Shown here: one piece after another, positions 35,609 to 45,306 of the stretch
How the letters are laid out: each line of letters opens with the position of its first letter
Position numbering within the stretch: the first letter of the stretch is position 1
Source of the DNA: Pseudorhizobium endolithicum
Lineage (GTDB): Bacteria > Pseudomonadota > Alphaproteobacteria > Rhizobiales > Rhizobiaceae
Length of the DNA stretch: 64,000 bases
Reading direction: 5' to 3'
NCBI RefSeq assembly: GCF_902153245.2
Contig: NZ_CABFWF030000006.1
Location: 69,507 to 133,506 of the forward strand
Translations under genes and position numbers: made by a program
Notes under the pieces: model-generated
The model's input: the letters and a program-made list of their open reading frames with translations, nothing else
Told to the model about the DNA's origin: nothing
Databases searched by the model: none

Positions 35609-36031
35609 ATGGCGACGCTCGAACAGATCATCGACGACTTTGCCTTCCTCGACGAGTGGGAGGACCGCTACCGCTACGTCATCGAACTGGGAAAGGCGCT
35701 GCCGGAGCTGCCGGAGGACAAGCGCACGGCCCAGAACAAGGTGCAGGGCTGCGCCAGCCAGGTCTGGCTCGTCAGCCATCAGGACGGCGGCAGCCCGGAT
35801 CCGGTGCTGACCTTCGAAGGCGATTCGGACGCCCATATCGTGCGCGGCCTCGTTGCCATCGTGCTCGCCGTCTATTCCGGCAAGCATGCCTCCGAGATCG
35901 CGAAGACCGATGCGATCGAGATCTTCGACCGGATCGGCCTGGTGGAGCACCTGTCCTCCCAGAGGGCCAACGGGCTGCGCTCCATGGTGAAGCGCATCCG
36001 CGAGGAGGCGCGCCTGACGGCGGCTGCCTAG
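35609..36031 (+). CDS. sufE: SufE sulfur-acceptor protein
   Basis: 140 residues. SufE takes persulfide sulfur from the cysteine desulfurase SufS and feeds iron-sulfur cluster assembly. The acceptor Cys is in KVQGCASQVWL (Cys 48). IIDDFAFLDEWEDRYRYVIE at the N-terminus and SSQRANGLRSMV near the end are family landmarks. The ATG at 35609 is preferred over 35597 because GGAG lies 6 nt upstream. No other suf gene is near, as is often seen for rhizobial sufE. Confidence 0.95.
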   Translation: MATLEQIIDDFAFLDEWEDRYRYVIELGKALPELPEDKRTAQNKVQGCASQVWLVSHQDGGSPDPVLTFEGDSDAHIVRGLVAIVLAVYSGKHASEIAKTDAIEIFDRIGLVEHLSSQRANGLRSMVKRIREEARLTAAA

Positions 36032-36097
36032 GCGCAGGGCCTGCGGCTCTCTTCCGTCTCCCTTCCAGGCTTGCGCCCTTCGATCCCGCGCTCCATC

Positions 36098-36135
36098 CAC
36101 CCTGCCGGCCACCTTCCCCCACTCGGGGAATGAGG
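36098..36135. repeat. Rhizobial mosaic (RIME-like) repeat fragment
   Basis: CACCCTGCCGGCCACCTTCC then CCCACTCGGGGAATGAGGG shares the CCCTGCCGG-CA-CT-CCCC core with the element at 3971-4011. It includes a small CCCC-ACT-CGGGG palindrome. It is intergenic between sufE and the DUF6456 gene. Confidence 0.42.
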
Positions 36136-36185
36136 GTCAGGATGAGGCAGACGTCATACGCAGCAGGCGGACGGTCACATGTCCG

Positions 36186-36983
36186 TCACAGCATCGGCCG
36201 GTAGCCCTCCGCACCCCAGCGATGGGCGCTGCGCAGGTTGTCACGCGGCGGCGGGGCATAGTGGCGGGCGAGCGCCAGAAGGGCCGTCCGCAGCATCAGC
36301 TTGGCCGAGCGGGGCGGCCATTGGCGCTCCCGCTCCACCGTCTCCAGCCCCTTTTCGAAGCAGCAGACATCGATCGCGACTCCGGCAAGCTCCGGCCCCA
36401 TGGCTTCGACGGCGCGGGAGAAACGGTCGCGCGCCGCAAGCGCGCTGTCGGCGATCTCGGCCTGGCCGCCAGACTGGCCCTTGCCGCGGCCGGCAAGCCG
36501 CGGCTCCCAGGACGCGGTGATCCTCGGGCGGAGCTGCCCGCGGGTGAAATCCGACAGGAGACGCTCGCCGGCATCCAAGGCCTCGGCCGGAAGATAGGAT
36601 CCGCCGGCGCGGTCCTTCAGGCGGGCGAGCAGGGAGAGCGGCGATTCGGCAAGATTGCGGCGGACTGTCTGCCGGTGTCCCCCGACTTCCACCACCGCAT
36701 CCATGTCGAGCCGGTGCTGGGCGGGAAAGGCCTCCTCATCGGCAACCAATGAACGCCGCAGGAAAGCGGCGGCCGCATCCGTCGCCGAAAGGCGGCGACC
36801 ATTGCGGCGCACGAGGCCGCGCGCTTCCGCCTGCCGCACCAGCACGGCCGGACAGGGATGACCTTCTTCGCCGATCAGCAGCCGGCCGTCTGCGGCAATT
36901 TCCACGCAGCACTCGCCCCGGAGAAGACGGCGCAGCAGCCGGCTCACGTCCCGCTTCTCTCCCTTCGTCCACTCAACCGGCAT
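36186..36983 (-). CDS. DUF6456 domain protein
   Basis: About 265 residues, basic and soluble. The N-terminal ~90 residues look like a small winged-helix-like domain (VSRLLRRLLRGECCVEIAAD, then AVLVRQAEARGLVRR). The C-terminal ~170 is DUF6456, including SPLSLLARLKDRAGGSYLPA and CCFEKGLETVERERQWPPRS. The family is alphaproteobacterial and appears DNA-related; no biochemical role is known to me. ATG at 36983 has GGTGG upstream and overlaps the upstream DnaA-like gene by 11 nt, so the two are co-expressed. Confidence 0.85.
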   Translation of the reverse strand: MPVEWTKGEKRDVSRLLRRLLRGECCVEIAADGRLLIGEEGHPCPAVLVRQAEARGLVRRNGRRLSATDAAAAFLRRSLVADEEAFPAQHRLDMDAVVEVGGHRQTVRRNLAESPLSLLARLKDRAGGSYLPAEALDAGERLLSDFTRGQLRPRITASWEPRLAGRGKGQSGGQAEIADSALAARDRFSRAVEAMGPELAGVAIDVCCFEKGLETVERERQWPPRSAKLMLRTALLALARHYAPPPRDNLRSAHRWGAEGYRPML

Positions 36984-37392
36984 GGGCTTCCACCTCCATC
37001 GTGCCGAAGACGGCGACGACGATGCGCTCCACCGCCGAGACGAAGTCGTCGAAAAGGGGATCGTCACGACGGTCTTCCACCACGTGGCAGGCATGGCGGA
37101 CGGTGGTGCGGTCGCGGCCGAAGGCGTCGCCGACATCGCTCTGCGAGATCCTCAGCGCCACATGGCAGACATACATGGCGATCTGCCGGACATGGCAGGC
37201 GAGCCGCCTGCGGTCGCGGCGGACGAGGACGCGGTCGCCGAACAGGAGCACCATCTCGCCAACGACCTGGCGGACGATGCGGCAGACGGTCTTGAGCGGG
37301 ATGGCCTGGGTGCGGTGCGGAGGCCAGCGGACCTCCATCGGCGGCAGGGGCGGTCCGGGCGGAGCAGGCGGGAAATCTCTTTCAGGGGACAT
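36973..37392 (-). CDS. Solo DnaA domain-IV-like DNA-binding protein
   Basis: 139 residues. Residues ~65-115 match the C-terminal DNA-binding domain of the replication initiator DnaA: RQIAMYVCHVALRISQSDVG then FGRDRTTVRHACHVVED, where DnaA has RxHTTVxHA. The AAA+ ATPase is absent. Such proteins could bind DnaA boxes and compete with or modulate DnaA, as proposed for other DnaA-like proteins; for this one it is inference. A Pro-rich N-terminus (~5-20) precedes the domain. The DUF6456 gene follows with an 11-nt overlap. Confidence 0.82.
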   Translation of the reverse strand: MSPERDFPPAPPGPPLPPMEVRWPPHRTQAIPLKTVCRIVRQVVGEMVLLFGDRVLVRRDRRRLACHVRQIAMYVCHVALRISQSDVGDAFGRDRTTVRHACHVVEDRRDDPLFDDFVSAVERIVVAVFGTMEVEAHAG

Positions 37393-37560
37393 GACAACTC
37401 CTTTGATAGGAATTTATTCATACACCCTAGGGGAAGAACGGGGATGTTGGAAGAGCGCTTTGCGCTGGTCACTGTGAATATCGGAATGAAATCAGTGTGC
37501 AGAGCATGACCGAATATGATTTTATTCCTCACTTCGTCCCCATCCACCCCTTAAAACAAA

Positions 37561-37590
37561 AGGGCCGGAAGCGATCGCTTGCCGGCCCTT
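37561..37590 (-). terminator. Intrinsic terminator after mucR
   Basis: Read on the minus strand, GGGCCGG and CCGGCCC arms enclose an AAGCGATCGCTT inner palindrome and are followed by TTTTGTTTT. It lies 21 bp beyond the mucR stop. Confidence 0.85.
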
Positions 37591-37611
37591 CGGAATTGGG
37601 GACAGGAGATG

Positions 37612-38040
37612 TTACTTGCTGCGCTTGCGGCGCTGGCCGAGACCCATCTGCTTTGCGAGACGCGAGCGGGCTTCGGCATAGGCCGGAGCGACCATCGGGT
37701 AATCGGCCGGAAGACCCCACTTCTCGCGGTATTCCTCGGGCGTCATGTTGTAGTGGGTCATCAGGTGACGCTTCAGCGACTTGAACTTCTGGCCGTCTTC
37801 CAGACAGATCAGGTAGTCTTCCTCGATCGACTTCTTGATCGGCACCGGCGGCTTCGGCTTCTCGGCGACGGTCGCGCTGGGGGCCGGGGAAGACGTGGTG
37901 CTGAGTGCGTTGTGCACGTCGGAAATCAGGTGAGCCAGTTCGCCCACCGGGACCACATGGTTGCTTACATAGGCGGCGACGATATCCGCCGTCAGTTCAA
38001 CCAGCAGATCCTGTCCCTTGGCCATTGCCACTTCTGTCAT
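37612..38040 (-). CDS. mucR: MucR/Ros-family zinc-finger regulator
   Basis: 142 residues. The N-terminal half ([20 protein letters not shown]) is the oligomerisation region. The C-terminal prokaryotic zinc finger is [20 protein letters not shown] followed by HY (Cys79, Asp82 in place of the second Cys, His92, His96), then the [16 protein letters not shown] tail. MucR/Ros proteins are H-NS-like silencers controlling exopolysaccharide, motility and cell-cycle genes, and usually repress themselves. It has its own terminator and a long AT-rich upstream region. Confidence 0.95.
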   Translation of the reverse strand: MTEVAMAKGQDLLVELTADIVAAYVSNHVVPVGELAHLISDVHNALSTTSSPAPSATVAEKPKPPVPIKKSIEEDYLICLEDGQKFKSLKRHLMTHYNMTPEEYREKWGLPADYPMVAPAYAEARSRLAKQMGLGQRRKRSK

Positions 38041-38431
38041 TGCATGTCTCCTGTCTTTTTATCGTTCTGGGCGGCGCCCGTCTGAACCGCGCCAGTTATT
38101 CCAAGTCTCTGCAGCGTGAGCGGGGTTTTCGAAGCCGCCCTGCCTCAAGCGCGTCGGACAGGACAAGGAAGAAATCCCGGCCGCCGCGTCGCTGTTCAGG
38201 CAGAGCGTCTATGGTGAATTCCCATCCACCATGAGTTCGCAATCAAGCGCAAACTCTTCTTTGGTGGGCATCGCACTCAATGCTTTCCGTTAGCACCAAC
38301 AAAGTGGAAATTCAAAGGCTGAAATGTAGGCCAAGTCATGAAAATCACATTATCGGCCACAGGATACCGCAAAAACGGCAGAAGCGCTCGCGATAGACAT
38401 GCATTAGTTCAACTATACAACCATTTCTCAA
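38041..38431. other. Upstream region of mucR
   Basis: About 390 bp, increasingly AT-rich from 38200 to 38430. It should hold the mucR promoter and the AT-rich T-A-step sites through which MucR proteins autoregulate. No gene, terminator or repeat can be assigned with confidence. Confidence 0.45.
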
Positions 38432-38773
38432 CTATAATTGACCTTCTTCTCTCCTCATCTCGTCCTGCACCGAGAGACTGGAGAGCGGATAGCCCGAATC
38501 ATGGGCTGCCTTGGCGAGAAGATGCGCGGAGACCGGCGCAGTGAGGACGAAGAAGAAAAACCCAGCAAGCGAGCGGGCGAGGATGGCAAGATCGGCCGCG
38601 TGGACGCCGACCGCGATCAGCATCAGCGCCGAGCCGATCGTGCCGGCCTTCGAGGCGGCATGCATGCGGGCGTAAAGGTCGGGGAAGCGGTTGAGGCCGA
38701 CCGCCGCCGCAAGGGCGAAGACGGCGCCGACGAGGATCAGCACGGCGGTGACCAGCGCGAGCAGGATGTCCAT
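38432..38773 (-). CDS. mnhG: Mrp/Pha antiporter subunit G
   Basis: 113 residues with three membrane helices, of the MnhG/PhaG family ([20 protein letters not shown], then [20 protein letters not shown]). It is a small membrane subunit of the seven-part Mrp complex that exports Na+ or K+ in exchange for H+. Its ATG overlaps the mnhF stop (TGATG). It is the last gene of the operon, ahead of the mucR promoter region. Confidence 0.92.
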   Translation of the reverse strand: MDILLALVTAVLILVGAVFALAAAVGLNRFPDLYARMHAASKAGTIGSALMLIAVGVHAADLAILARSLAGFFFFVLTAPVSAHLLAKAAHDSGYPLSSLSVQDEMRREEGQL

Positions 38774-39444
38774 CAGGGGGTCTCCTTGGGTACCGCCGGC
38801 TTGCGCGGCGCCTTCGGTTTCACCGGCTTGGCCGCGGGCACGGCCGCAGTAACTTCCCCAAGGGCTTCTATGGGGGCTTCCCTGGGGGCTTCGGCGGGGG
38901 CCGATTTCTTCGCGGCCTTCGTCCTGGCGCCTTGGGCCTTGGCGCCTTCGGCCTTGATGCTTTTGGCCTTGGCGCTCTTGGCCTTGGCGATCTTGACCTT
39001 GGCGGCGCTCGCCTTGGTCGCCTCGGACTTGCTCAGCACAGGCTTCGGCGCCACCTCCTTCGGGGCCCCGGCCGGTGCAGCGGCGCCAACGGCATTGCCC
39101 TTGTGGGCGGGCTTTGCGGCGGGCTCCTCCGGAAGCGGTTCGGGCGGCGCGCCGTCCTCCCCTCCCCGGCGCTTGCGCGACAGGATGAAGCGGGCGAAGG
39201 CAACGGTCGCGAGGAAGCCGACGAGGCCCAGCGAGATGGCGATGTCGATATAGAGCGTGAAGCCCGTGCGGATGGCGATCAGCGCGATGAAGCCCATGAC
39301 GATGCCCACCAGCATGTCGAGAGCGATCACCCGATCGGGCAGCGTCGGCCCCTTGATGACGCGCCAGGCGGTGAGCAGGAAGGAGATCCCGAGGACGAAG
39401 AGGCCGATATGGACGGCAAACTGGGTGATGGACTGGGCCGTCAT
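38773..39444 (-). CDS. mnhF: Mrp/Pha antiporter subunit F with long Lys/Ala/Pro-rich tail
   Basis: 223 residues. The first ~90 are a standard MnhF/PhaF subunit with three helices ([20 protein letters not shown]). The remaining ~133 are an extra hydrophilic tail rich in Lys, Ala and Pro with irregular [19 protein letters not shown]-type repeats, like histone H1 or AlgP-type tails. Normal MnhF proteins are ~90-100 residues, so the tail more than doubles the protein. It starts within the mnhE stop (TGATG). The tail should face the cytoplasm if topology is conserved. Its role is unknown. Confidence 0.9.
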   Translation of the reverse strand: MTAQSITQFAVHIGLFVLGISFLLTAWRVIKGPTLPDRVIALDMLVGIVMGFIALIAIRTGFTLYIDIAISLGLVGFLATVAFARFILSRKRRGGEDGAPPEPLPEEPAAKPAHKGNAVGAAAPAGAPKEVAPKPVLSKSEATKASAAKVKIAKAKSAKAKSIKAEGAKAQGARTKAAKKSAPAEAPREAPIEALGEVTAAVPAAKPVKPKAPRKPAVPKETP

Positions 39445-39917
39445 CAGCGGAAGGTCTCCAGGATCTTGCGTTCGAAGCCGTCGGCGATGTCGCGTCGGGC
39501 TCCATCGGGATCGGAGCAATCGATCGCGTGGACATAGAGCGTCTTGCGGTCATCCGAGACGTCCACGGAGAGCGTGCCCGGCGTCAGGGTGATGAGGTTG
39601 GCAAGGAGGGTGATCTCGAAGTCGCGGGTGACCGTGAGGGGGAAGGCGAAGATGCCGGGCTTCAGGTCGAGCCGCGGGCTGAACACCATGACCGCCACCT
39701 TGTAGGCGGACAAGGCCAATTCCTTGAGGAAAAGGACAAGCAGGGAGAGGCCCGAACGGACGCGCCTCCAATAGTCCTGTTCGGCCATTTCGCCGCGGAC
39801 GATCCAGAGCGCGGCCATCGACAGGAAGAAGCCGAAGGCCAGGTTGAGGACCGTTGCACTGCCGGTGACCGCCACCCAAAGGAAGGCGAAGATGACATTG
39901 AGGATGTAGATCGTCAT
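39444..39917 (-). CDS. mnhE: Mrp/Pha antiporter subunit E
   Basis: 157 residues, MnhE/PhaE type. Two N-terminal helices ([20 protein letters not shown]) are followed by a third and a cytoplasmic domain with [20 protein letters not shown] and LYVHAID, the family signature. It is needed for assembly and activity of the Mrp complex. The start overlaps the mnhD stop as ATGA, and the stop overlaps mnhF. Confidence 0.93.
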   Translation of the reverse strand: MTIYILNVIFAFLWVAVTGSATVLNLAFGFFLSMAALWIVRGEMAEQDYWRRVRSGLSLLVLFLKELALSAYKVAVMVFSPRLDLKPGIFAFPLTVTRDFEITLLANLITLTPGTLSVDVSDDRKTLYVHAIDCSDPDGARRDIADGFERKILETFR

Positions 39918-41482
39918 TCAGCACCTCCCGTCGGGAAAACCGACTGGATATAGGCCGTGGGATCCGCAAGGCTGGCGGCAGCGCCCTGCGACAGGCTTAC
40001 CGGAATTTCCGGGAACAGGCCGAAGAAGAAGAGCAGGGCTACAAGGCCGGCGAGCGGGGCCGTGCGCTGCCAGGCCTCAGGCGAGGACGGCGCAGCCACT
40101 GCCATTTCCGCAGGGCGCGGGCGCCAGAAGGCAAGCAGGAAGACCCGTCCGAGCGCGATCGTCAGCAGGAAGGCCGAGATCAGGATGGCGGCCGAGAGCC
40201 ACCACGCGCCGATGTCGAGGGCGGCCTTCAAGAGCACGATCTTCGGCCACAGGCCCGAGAACGGCGGCAAGCCGGCTGTCGCCAAGAAGATGACGAAGGC
40301 AGCCGCCGTGATCCAGGGCGCCTGCCGATAGATGCCACCGAGGGTCTGCAGCGACCAAGACCCGCCGATGCGTGCTGCTTCGCCGACCAGCAAATAGAGC
40401 GCCGTCATGGCGATGATCGAATGCAATGCGTAGAGGATCGCGCCGCCGACGCCGGCCGTGCCACCGATCGCGACCCCTGCCATGACGTTGCCGATACCGG
40501 CGATGACCGCAAAGCCTGCCATCCGGCGCAGGTCGTTCTGGCCCAGCGCGCCAAGCGCTCCGACCACCATGGTGAGCGCCGCCGATACTGCGATGACGAA
40601 ACTGAGTTCTTCCCGCTGCAGTGGGAACAGCATGACCATGACCCGCATCAGCGCATAGACACCGACCTTGGTCAGCAAACCGCCAAACAAGGCTGCGACG
40701 ACGACGCGCGGCGTATGATAGGAGGCAGGGAGCCAGAAGTTGACGGGGAAAGCCGCTGCCTTCATGGCGAAGGCCAGGATGAAGAGCGCGCTCAGCGTGA
40801 CCAGGGGCGCGGTGCCCGAATGCGCGTCGGCCTGGCGCGCGATGTCAGCCATGTTGAGCGTGCCGAAGATGGCATAGAGGTAGCCGACCGAGATCAGGAA
40901 GAGCGTGGTCGCCATCAGGTTGAGGATCGCGTATTTCAGCGCACCGTCGATCTGCTGGCGTTCGGATCCGAGGATCAGGAGGCCGAAGGACGAGATCAGC
41001 AGTATCTCGAACCAGACATAGAGGTTAAAGATATCGCCGGTCAGGAAGGCGCCGGTCACGCCGGCCATCAGCATCATCAGGAGCGGGAAAAAACCGTAGC
41101 GACGGCCGGTCGAATCGATGTCCCGCAGTGCATAGATGCCGGCTGCGAGTGCAACCAGGGCCGAGACGAGCGCCATCAGCGCGCCGAGAAGATCGGCCGT
41201 GAAGGAGATGCCAAAGGGCGGCAGCCATCGCCCGGCGGTCATGGTGAAAGGCCCGTGCTGCGCCACCCGCCAGAGCAGCATCGCATCCAGCAGCACCAGG
41301 GCCACCAGACCAGGAATGGCAATCCAGCCATGCAGGTGCAGCCTGTGGCGCACCATCACCAGGATGGCGCCGAGACCGATCATCAGGCCCATGGGCGCAA
41401 TCACCAGCCAGTCGGCAAGCGGTGTCGGCGCCATGACCAGCGCGGCGGAGAGATCTATCGGGGCAGTCGTCGGGGCAGCCAT
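39914..41482 (-). CDS. mnhD: Mrp/Pha antiporter subunit D
   Basis: 522 residues and about 14 helices, homologous to the antiporter-like subunits NuoM/NuoN of complex I. Conserved charged residues lie in the DIFNLYVWFEILLISSFGLL segment (Glu) and FAMKAAAFPVNFWLPASYHT (Lys), the proton-channel residues of the family. It is one of the two large ion-translocating subunits, with MnhA. It follows mnhC after 17 bp, the only real gap in the operon. Confidence 0.94.
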   Translation of the reverse strand: MAAPTTAPIDLSAALVMAPTPLADWLVIAPMGLMIGLGAILVMVRHRLHLHGWIAIPGLVALVLLDAMLLWRVAQHGPFTMTAGRWLPPFGISFTADLLGALMALVSALVALAAGIYALRDIDSTGRRYGFFPLLMMLMAGVTGAFLTGDIFNLYVWFEILLISSFGLLILGSERQQIDGALKYAILNLMATTLFLISVGYLYAIFGTLNMADIARQADAHSGTAPLVTLSALFILAFAMKAAAFPVNFWLPASYHTPRVVVAALFGGLLTKVGVYALMRVMVMLFPLQREELSFVIAVSAALTMVVGALGALGQNDLRRMAGFAVIAGIGNVMAGVAIGGTAGVGGAILYALHSIIAMTALYLLVGEAARIGGSWSLQTLGGIYRQAPWITAAAFVIFLATAGLPPFSGLWPKIVLLKAALDIGAWWLSAAILISAFLLTIALGRVFLLAFWRPRPAEMAVAAPSSPEAWQRTAPLAGLVALLFFFGLFPEIPVSLSQGAAASLADPTAYIQSVFPTGGAE

Positions 41483-41499
41483 CGCGTCAGCCTATCCTG

Positions 41500-41877
41500 T
41501 CAGTAACCGAGCGGCGGGAGCGGCTCGTTCTTCGGTTCGGCAAGCCGCATCTCGTCGGTATTGTCGGTGCCAAGCTCCTGATAGCCGCGATAGGTGAGGA
41601 CGAGCAGGAAGCAGAAGAAGGAAAAGGAAATTACGATGGCCGTCAGGATGAGCGCCTGCGGCAGCGGGTTGGCCGTCGTCATCGGCAGGATGTCGGAGCC
41701 GGGCAGGATGATCGGCGGTATCTCGCGAGTGATCCGGCCGGCAGTGAAGAGCAGAAGGTTCACCGCATTGCCGAAGATGGCGATGCCGAGCAGGATGCGC
41801 ACGCTGTACTTGGACTGCATGAGGTAGATGGCGACGGAGAAGAAGACGCCGATCAGAACGGAAAACAGCGTCTCCAT
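41500..41877 (-). CDS. mnhC: Mrp/Pha antiporter subunit C
   Basis: 125 residues with three helices, homologous to NuoK (VRILLGIAIFGNAVNLLLFT, then DPLPQALILTAIVI-like NPLPQALILTAIVISFSFFC). ATG at 41877 overlaps the mnhB stop as TGATG. Upstream in-frame codons belong to mnhB's region and are not translated in this frame. The C-terminal ~30 residues are polar (ELGTDNTDEMRLAEPKNEPL). Confidence 0.93.
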   Translation of the reverse strand: METLFSVLIGVFFSVAIYLMQSKYSVRILLGIAIFGNAVNLLLFTAGRITREIPPIILPGSDILPMTTANPLPQALILTAIVISFSFFCFLLVLTYRGYQELGTDNTDEMRLAEPKNEPLPPLGY

Positions 41878-42296
41878 CAGTCGCTCTCCCTTTCCTCGAG
41901 CGCCAGCGCGATCGACGCAATGGCGCCCACGACCACGAAGTAGACCCCGACATCGAAGGAGATCACGGTCGCCAGCGGAACCTCCACACCGAACAGGCTC
42001 GGGTAGATCCAGAGGCCGGTCATGAAGGGAACGTTGACGAAGACCGACAAGAAGCCGGAGACCGTCGCCAGGAGGAGACCGAAGCCTGCCAGCGCCATCG
42101 GGTGGAAATAGATGGCCCGCCGCACGGCCGCGACGCCATAGGCGATGCCGTAGATGGCGAGCGCGGAGGCCGCGATCAGCCCGCCGATGAAGCCGCCGCC
42201 GGGCTCGTTGTGGCCGCGCAGCAGAACGAAGACGGAGAAGACCAGCATCAGCGCGGTAATCGGCGGTGCGACCGTGCGCAGGATGATCGTGTTCAT
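41877..42296 (-). CDS. mnhB: Mrp/Pha antiporter subunit B
   Basis: 139 residues, MnhB domain with four helices ([20 protein letters not shown], then [20 protein letters not shown], the family motif). Its start overlaps the mnhA stop as ATGA. Subunit A already ends in an MnhB-like domain, so the presence of a separate B marks a standard group-1, seven-gene mrp operon. Confidence 0.94.
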   Translation of the reverse strand: MNTIILRTVAPPITALMLVFSVFVLLRGHNEPGGGFIGGLIAASALAIYGIAYGVAAVRRAIYFHPMALAGFGLLLATVSGFLSVFVNVPFMTGLWIYPSLFGVEVPLATVISFDVGVYFVVVGAIASIALALEERESD

Positions 42297-44668
42297 GGAC
42301 GTTCCCCCTCCCCTGCAACCTCGGCTTTTGCAGCCGTCGTGTCCGGAAGCGGGTTACGCAGGCGCACGCGGATGAGCGCCAGCACCGCAAGCCCGGTGAT
42401 CATGACGACCGAGATTTCGCCCAGCGTGTCGGTGCCCCGGAAGTCAACGATGATGACGTTCACGACATTGGCGCCATGGGCGATGATCTTGGAATAGGCG
42501 TTGAAGAACTCTGTCAGCGCGGTGTTGAACGGCAATTGCGTCGTCTTGATCAGTAGCATGGTGAAGCCGAGTCCGCAGGCGACGGCGATAACGGTATCGA
42601 TGATCATCTGGCGGCGCGGACGATGGTCACGCGGCGACAGCCTGAGCCGCGTCATCACGAGAGCCAGTATGACGACCGACAAGGTCTCCACCATGAACTG
42701 GGTAAAGGACAGATCAGCCGCACCGAAGAGCAGGAAGATGACGGCGACCGCAAAGCCCTGGATACCGAGCGAGACGATCGCGGTCAGGCGGTCGCTGGCG
42801 CGCAGCACGGCAAACAGCCCGACCGCTGCCAAAAGGAAGAAGGCCCATTCATGGAACAGCACGTCGCTCGGCCATGCTGGCACGTCCGGAAGCTCGTCAT
42901 AGACGATTGCCGGGATGAGGAGCGCCGATGCGACCAGGATGAAACTGACGGTTATGTAGACCTCCAGCCTCCCAGGCTGAACCACCCGCGTAACCGCAAC
43001 CGACATGCGAACAAGGCCGGAGACGAAGTGGTCGAAGCCGCGGTCGGGGCCGCTGCCGATCGCGTCCAGCAGGTGCCGCATCATCGCACGGGCACGATCG
43101 AGTTGCAGATAGACGAAGACGCCGAAAGCGACGGTGACGATCGAGAGCAGCAGCGGCATGCCGATATGCGGGACCGTCGTGATCTCCACCACCGTCGGCT
43201 CGCCGGCGACGGCGCTTGCCATGGGCGTGGAGACGAAGCGGTGGGTGACGCCGGACAGGATGCCGGCGAAGAGCCCGAGCGCCGCCAGCAGGGCCGGGCC
43301 GAGCCACATCAGGAGCGGCCCCTCATGGGCGTGCCTGGGCGTTTCCACACGGGGACCGAGGAAGGGCTTCAGGGCGACCGCGAAGCCGATCACGAACATC
43401 AGGCCGTTGCCGACGATCCCCACCAGCGTGAAGACGATCGAGCGCAGGGCGCCGTGGGCGAGCGCGTAGTAGATCTCCTCCTTGGCGAGGAAGCCGAGGA
43501 AGAGCGGCAGGCCGCCCATGGAGAGGGCCGCCAGCACGGCGGCGGCAAAGGTGATCGGCATGTCGCCCCGCAGGCCGCCCAGCTTCGTCACGTCGCGCGT
43601 TCCGGCTTCGTGGTCAACAAGGCCCGCGACCATGAAGAGCGCGCCCTTGAAGAGGGAGTGCGCGACGAGATAGAGCACCGCCGCCTCCACCGCATGGGGC
43701 GCGCCGAAGCCGGTCAGCATGACGAGCAGGCCGAGCGAGGCCATGGTCGTATAGGCGAGCATCAGCTTGAGGTCCGTCTGGCGGATGGCAAGAGCCGTTC
43801 CGGCGATCAGGGTGATGCCGCCGAAGAAGGGCAAGAGGATCTCCCAGGCGGCCGTTTCGCCCATGACGGGGTTCAGCCGCATCAGGAGATAGACGCCCGC
43901 CTTCACCATGGTGGCCGAGTGCAGGTAGGCGGAGACCGGCGTCGGCGCTTCCATGGCATTCGGCAGCCAGAAGTGGAACGGGAACTGCGCGGACTTGGTG
44001 AAGGCGCCGCCGAGCAGGAGCAGCAAGGCGGCCAGATAGAACGGGCTGTCGCGCAGCGTATCGTCCACATGGACGAGCAGCGAGAGCTGGGTGACACCCG
44101 TCATGTTCCACAGGAAGATCAGGCCGGCGAGCAGCGAAAGGCCGCCGATGCCCGTCACCACCAGGGCCTGCAGCGCTGCGCGGCGCGCCGCCTCCCGCTC
44201 GTGGTCGAAGCCGATCAGCAGGAAGGAGGTAAGCGAGGTGAGCTCCCAGTAGACGAAGAGCATCAGGAAGCTGTCCGACACGACGAGGCCGAGCATCGCA
44301 CCCATGAAGAGCAGGATGAAAGAGAGGAAGCGTCCCTGCTGCGGATGGCCCTTCATGTAGCCGCCCGAATAGAGCACGATCAGCGTGCCGATGCCGGTGA
44401 TCAGCAGCGCGAAGGTCAGCGACAGGCCGTCCAGGAACCAGGAGAAGGAGAGGTTGAGGCTCGGTACCCAGGCATAACCGCCGGTGACGACGCCGCCGTC
44501 GGCGATCTGCGGCAAGAAGGTGAGGAAATGGATGAAGGCGAAGAGCGGCGCGAGCGCCAGGACCCAGGACGCTCCATGCCCCACCCTGCCAATCGCCATC
44601 GGTGCGAAAATGGCGGCCAGGAATGGCAGCATAAGACAAAAGAACGTCAATGCCGTCGGGTCGGCCAT
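42293..44668 (-). CDS. mnhA: Mrp/Pha antiporter subunit A
   Basis: 791 residues and about 20 helices. The N-terminal ~500 are NuoL-like, with [20 protein letters not shown] (Glu) and [20 protein letters not shown] (Lys) as conserved ion-path residues. The middle holds the MnhA extension, and the C-terminal ~200 carry MbhD/MbhE- and MnhB-like parts ([16 protein letters not shown]). It drives Na+(K+)/H+ exchange for pH and salt tolerance; in rhizobia the pha operons are needed for alkaline or K+ stress and in some cases nodulation. GGGAG precedes the ATG, and the operon promoter lies in the 164-bp gap to msrB. Confidence 0.95.
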   Translation of the reverse strand: MADPTALTFFCLMLPFLAAIFAPMAIGRVGHGASWVLALAPLFAFIHFLTFLPQIADGGVVTGGYAWVPSLNLSFSWFLDGLSLTFALLITGIGTLIVLYSGGYMKGHPQQGRFLSFILLFMGAMLGLVVSDSFLMLFVYWELTSLTSFLLIGFDHEREAARRAALQALVVTGIGGLSLLAGLIFLWNMTGVTQLSLLVHVDDTLRDSPFYLAALLLLLGGAFTKSAQFPFHFWLPNAMEAPTPVSAYLHSATMVKAGVYLLMRLNPVMGETAAWEILLPFFGGITLIAGTALAIRQTDLKLMLAYTTMASLGLLVMLTGFGAPHAVEAAVLYLVAHSLFKGALFMVAGLVDHEAGTRDVTKLGGLRGDMPITFAAAVLAALSMGGLPLFLGFLAKEEIYYALAHGALRSIVFTLVGIVGNGLMFVIGFAVALKPFLGPRVETPRHAHEGPLLMWLGPALLAALGLFAGILSGVTHRFVSTPMASAVAGEPTVVEITTVPHIGMPLLLSIVTVAFGVFVYLQLDRARAMMRHLLDAIGSGPDRGFDHFVSGLVRMSVAVTRVVQPGRLEVYITVSFILVASALLIPAIVYDELPDVPAWPSDVLFHEWAFFLLAAVGLFAVLRASDRLTAIVSLGIQGFAVAVIFLLFGAADLSFTQFMVETLSVVILALVMTRLRLSPRDHRPRRQMIIDTVIAVACGLGFTMLLIKTTQLPFNTALTEFFNAYSKIIAHGANVVNVIIVDFRGTDTLGEISVVMITGLAVLALIRVRLRNPLPDTTAAKAEVAGEGERP

Positions 44669-44832
44669 TTCGTCTCCCGTTTATTGTGCGGATCGCCCCC
44701 CAGCGGACGTAAGCCCTACCCCCTTAGGACAAAGAATCCCCTGCCTCAAGCCATTAACGGCAAACCCACAAATAGTTGAGGCTTTTCGCGAGGCTGTGTG
44801 CACCCTATCTTTAGGCGAAGAAAGGTTCTCCC

Positions 44833-45243
44833 ATGACAGACACCACTACCCCCCGCATCCAGAAGAGCGATGCCGAATGGCGCGAGCAACTGACGCCGGA
44901 ACAGTACCGGATCCTGCGCGAGCACGGAACGGAGCGCGCCTTCACCGGCCCCTACTGGGACAGCACCGAAAAGGGCCTCTACCGCTGTGCCGCCTGTGAG
45001 GAACCGCTGTTCGTGTCCGATACCAAGTTCGATGCCGGATGCGGGTGGCCGAGCTATTTCGAGCCCGTGAAACCGGATGCCGTGACCGAGCACCGCGACA
45101 TCTCTCATGGCATGGTGCGCACGGAAGTGCGCTGCGCCAACTGCGGCGGGCATCTCGGCCACGTCTTTCCGGACGGGCCGCCGCCGACCGGGCTGCGTTA
45201 CTGCATCAACGGCCATTCCATGGTTTTCGAGCCGCTGGAATAG
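44833..45243 (+). CDS. msrB: Peptide-methionine (R)-S-oxide reductase MsrB
   Basis: 136 residues; reduces methionine-R-sulfoxide in oxidised proteins. The two zinc CxxC pairs are Cys52/55 ([11 protein letters not shown]) and Cys101/104 ([13 protein letters not shown]). The catalytic Cys124 is in [18 protein letters not shown] and RTEV are family marks. Cytoplasmic. GAAAGG lies near the start. It is divergent from the antiporter operon, and no msrA is adjacent. Confidence 0.96.
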   Translation: MTDTTTPRIQKSDAEWREQLTPEQYRILREHGTERAFTGPYWDSTEKGLYRCAACEEPLFVSDTKFDAGCGWPSYFEPVKPDAVTEHRDISHGMVRTEVRCANCGGHLGHVFPDGPPPTGLRYCINGHSMVFEPLE

Positions 45244-45306
45244 ATCCCGGTTCCCGGCACCAGCGGAGAGCGGGCGCTCATGGACGCTGGCACGCCAATC
45301 CGGCCG

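Noticed and set aside
38925-39020. Short near-repeats of about 15 bp considered as a CRISPR or minisatellite
   Set aside because: They are in frame within mnhF, irregular and without spacers; they encode the Lys/Ala tail.
42623-44779. A 718-codon open frame antisense to mnhA
   Set aside because: Highly charged low-complexity product opposite a gene with complete antiporter motifs; GC-bias artefact.
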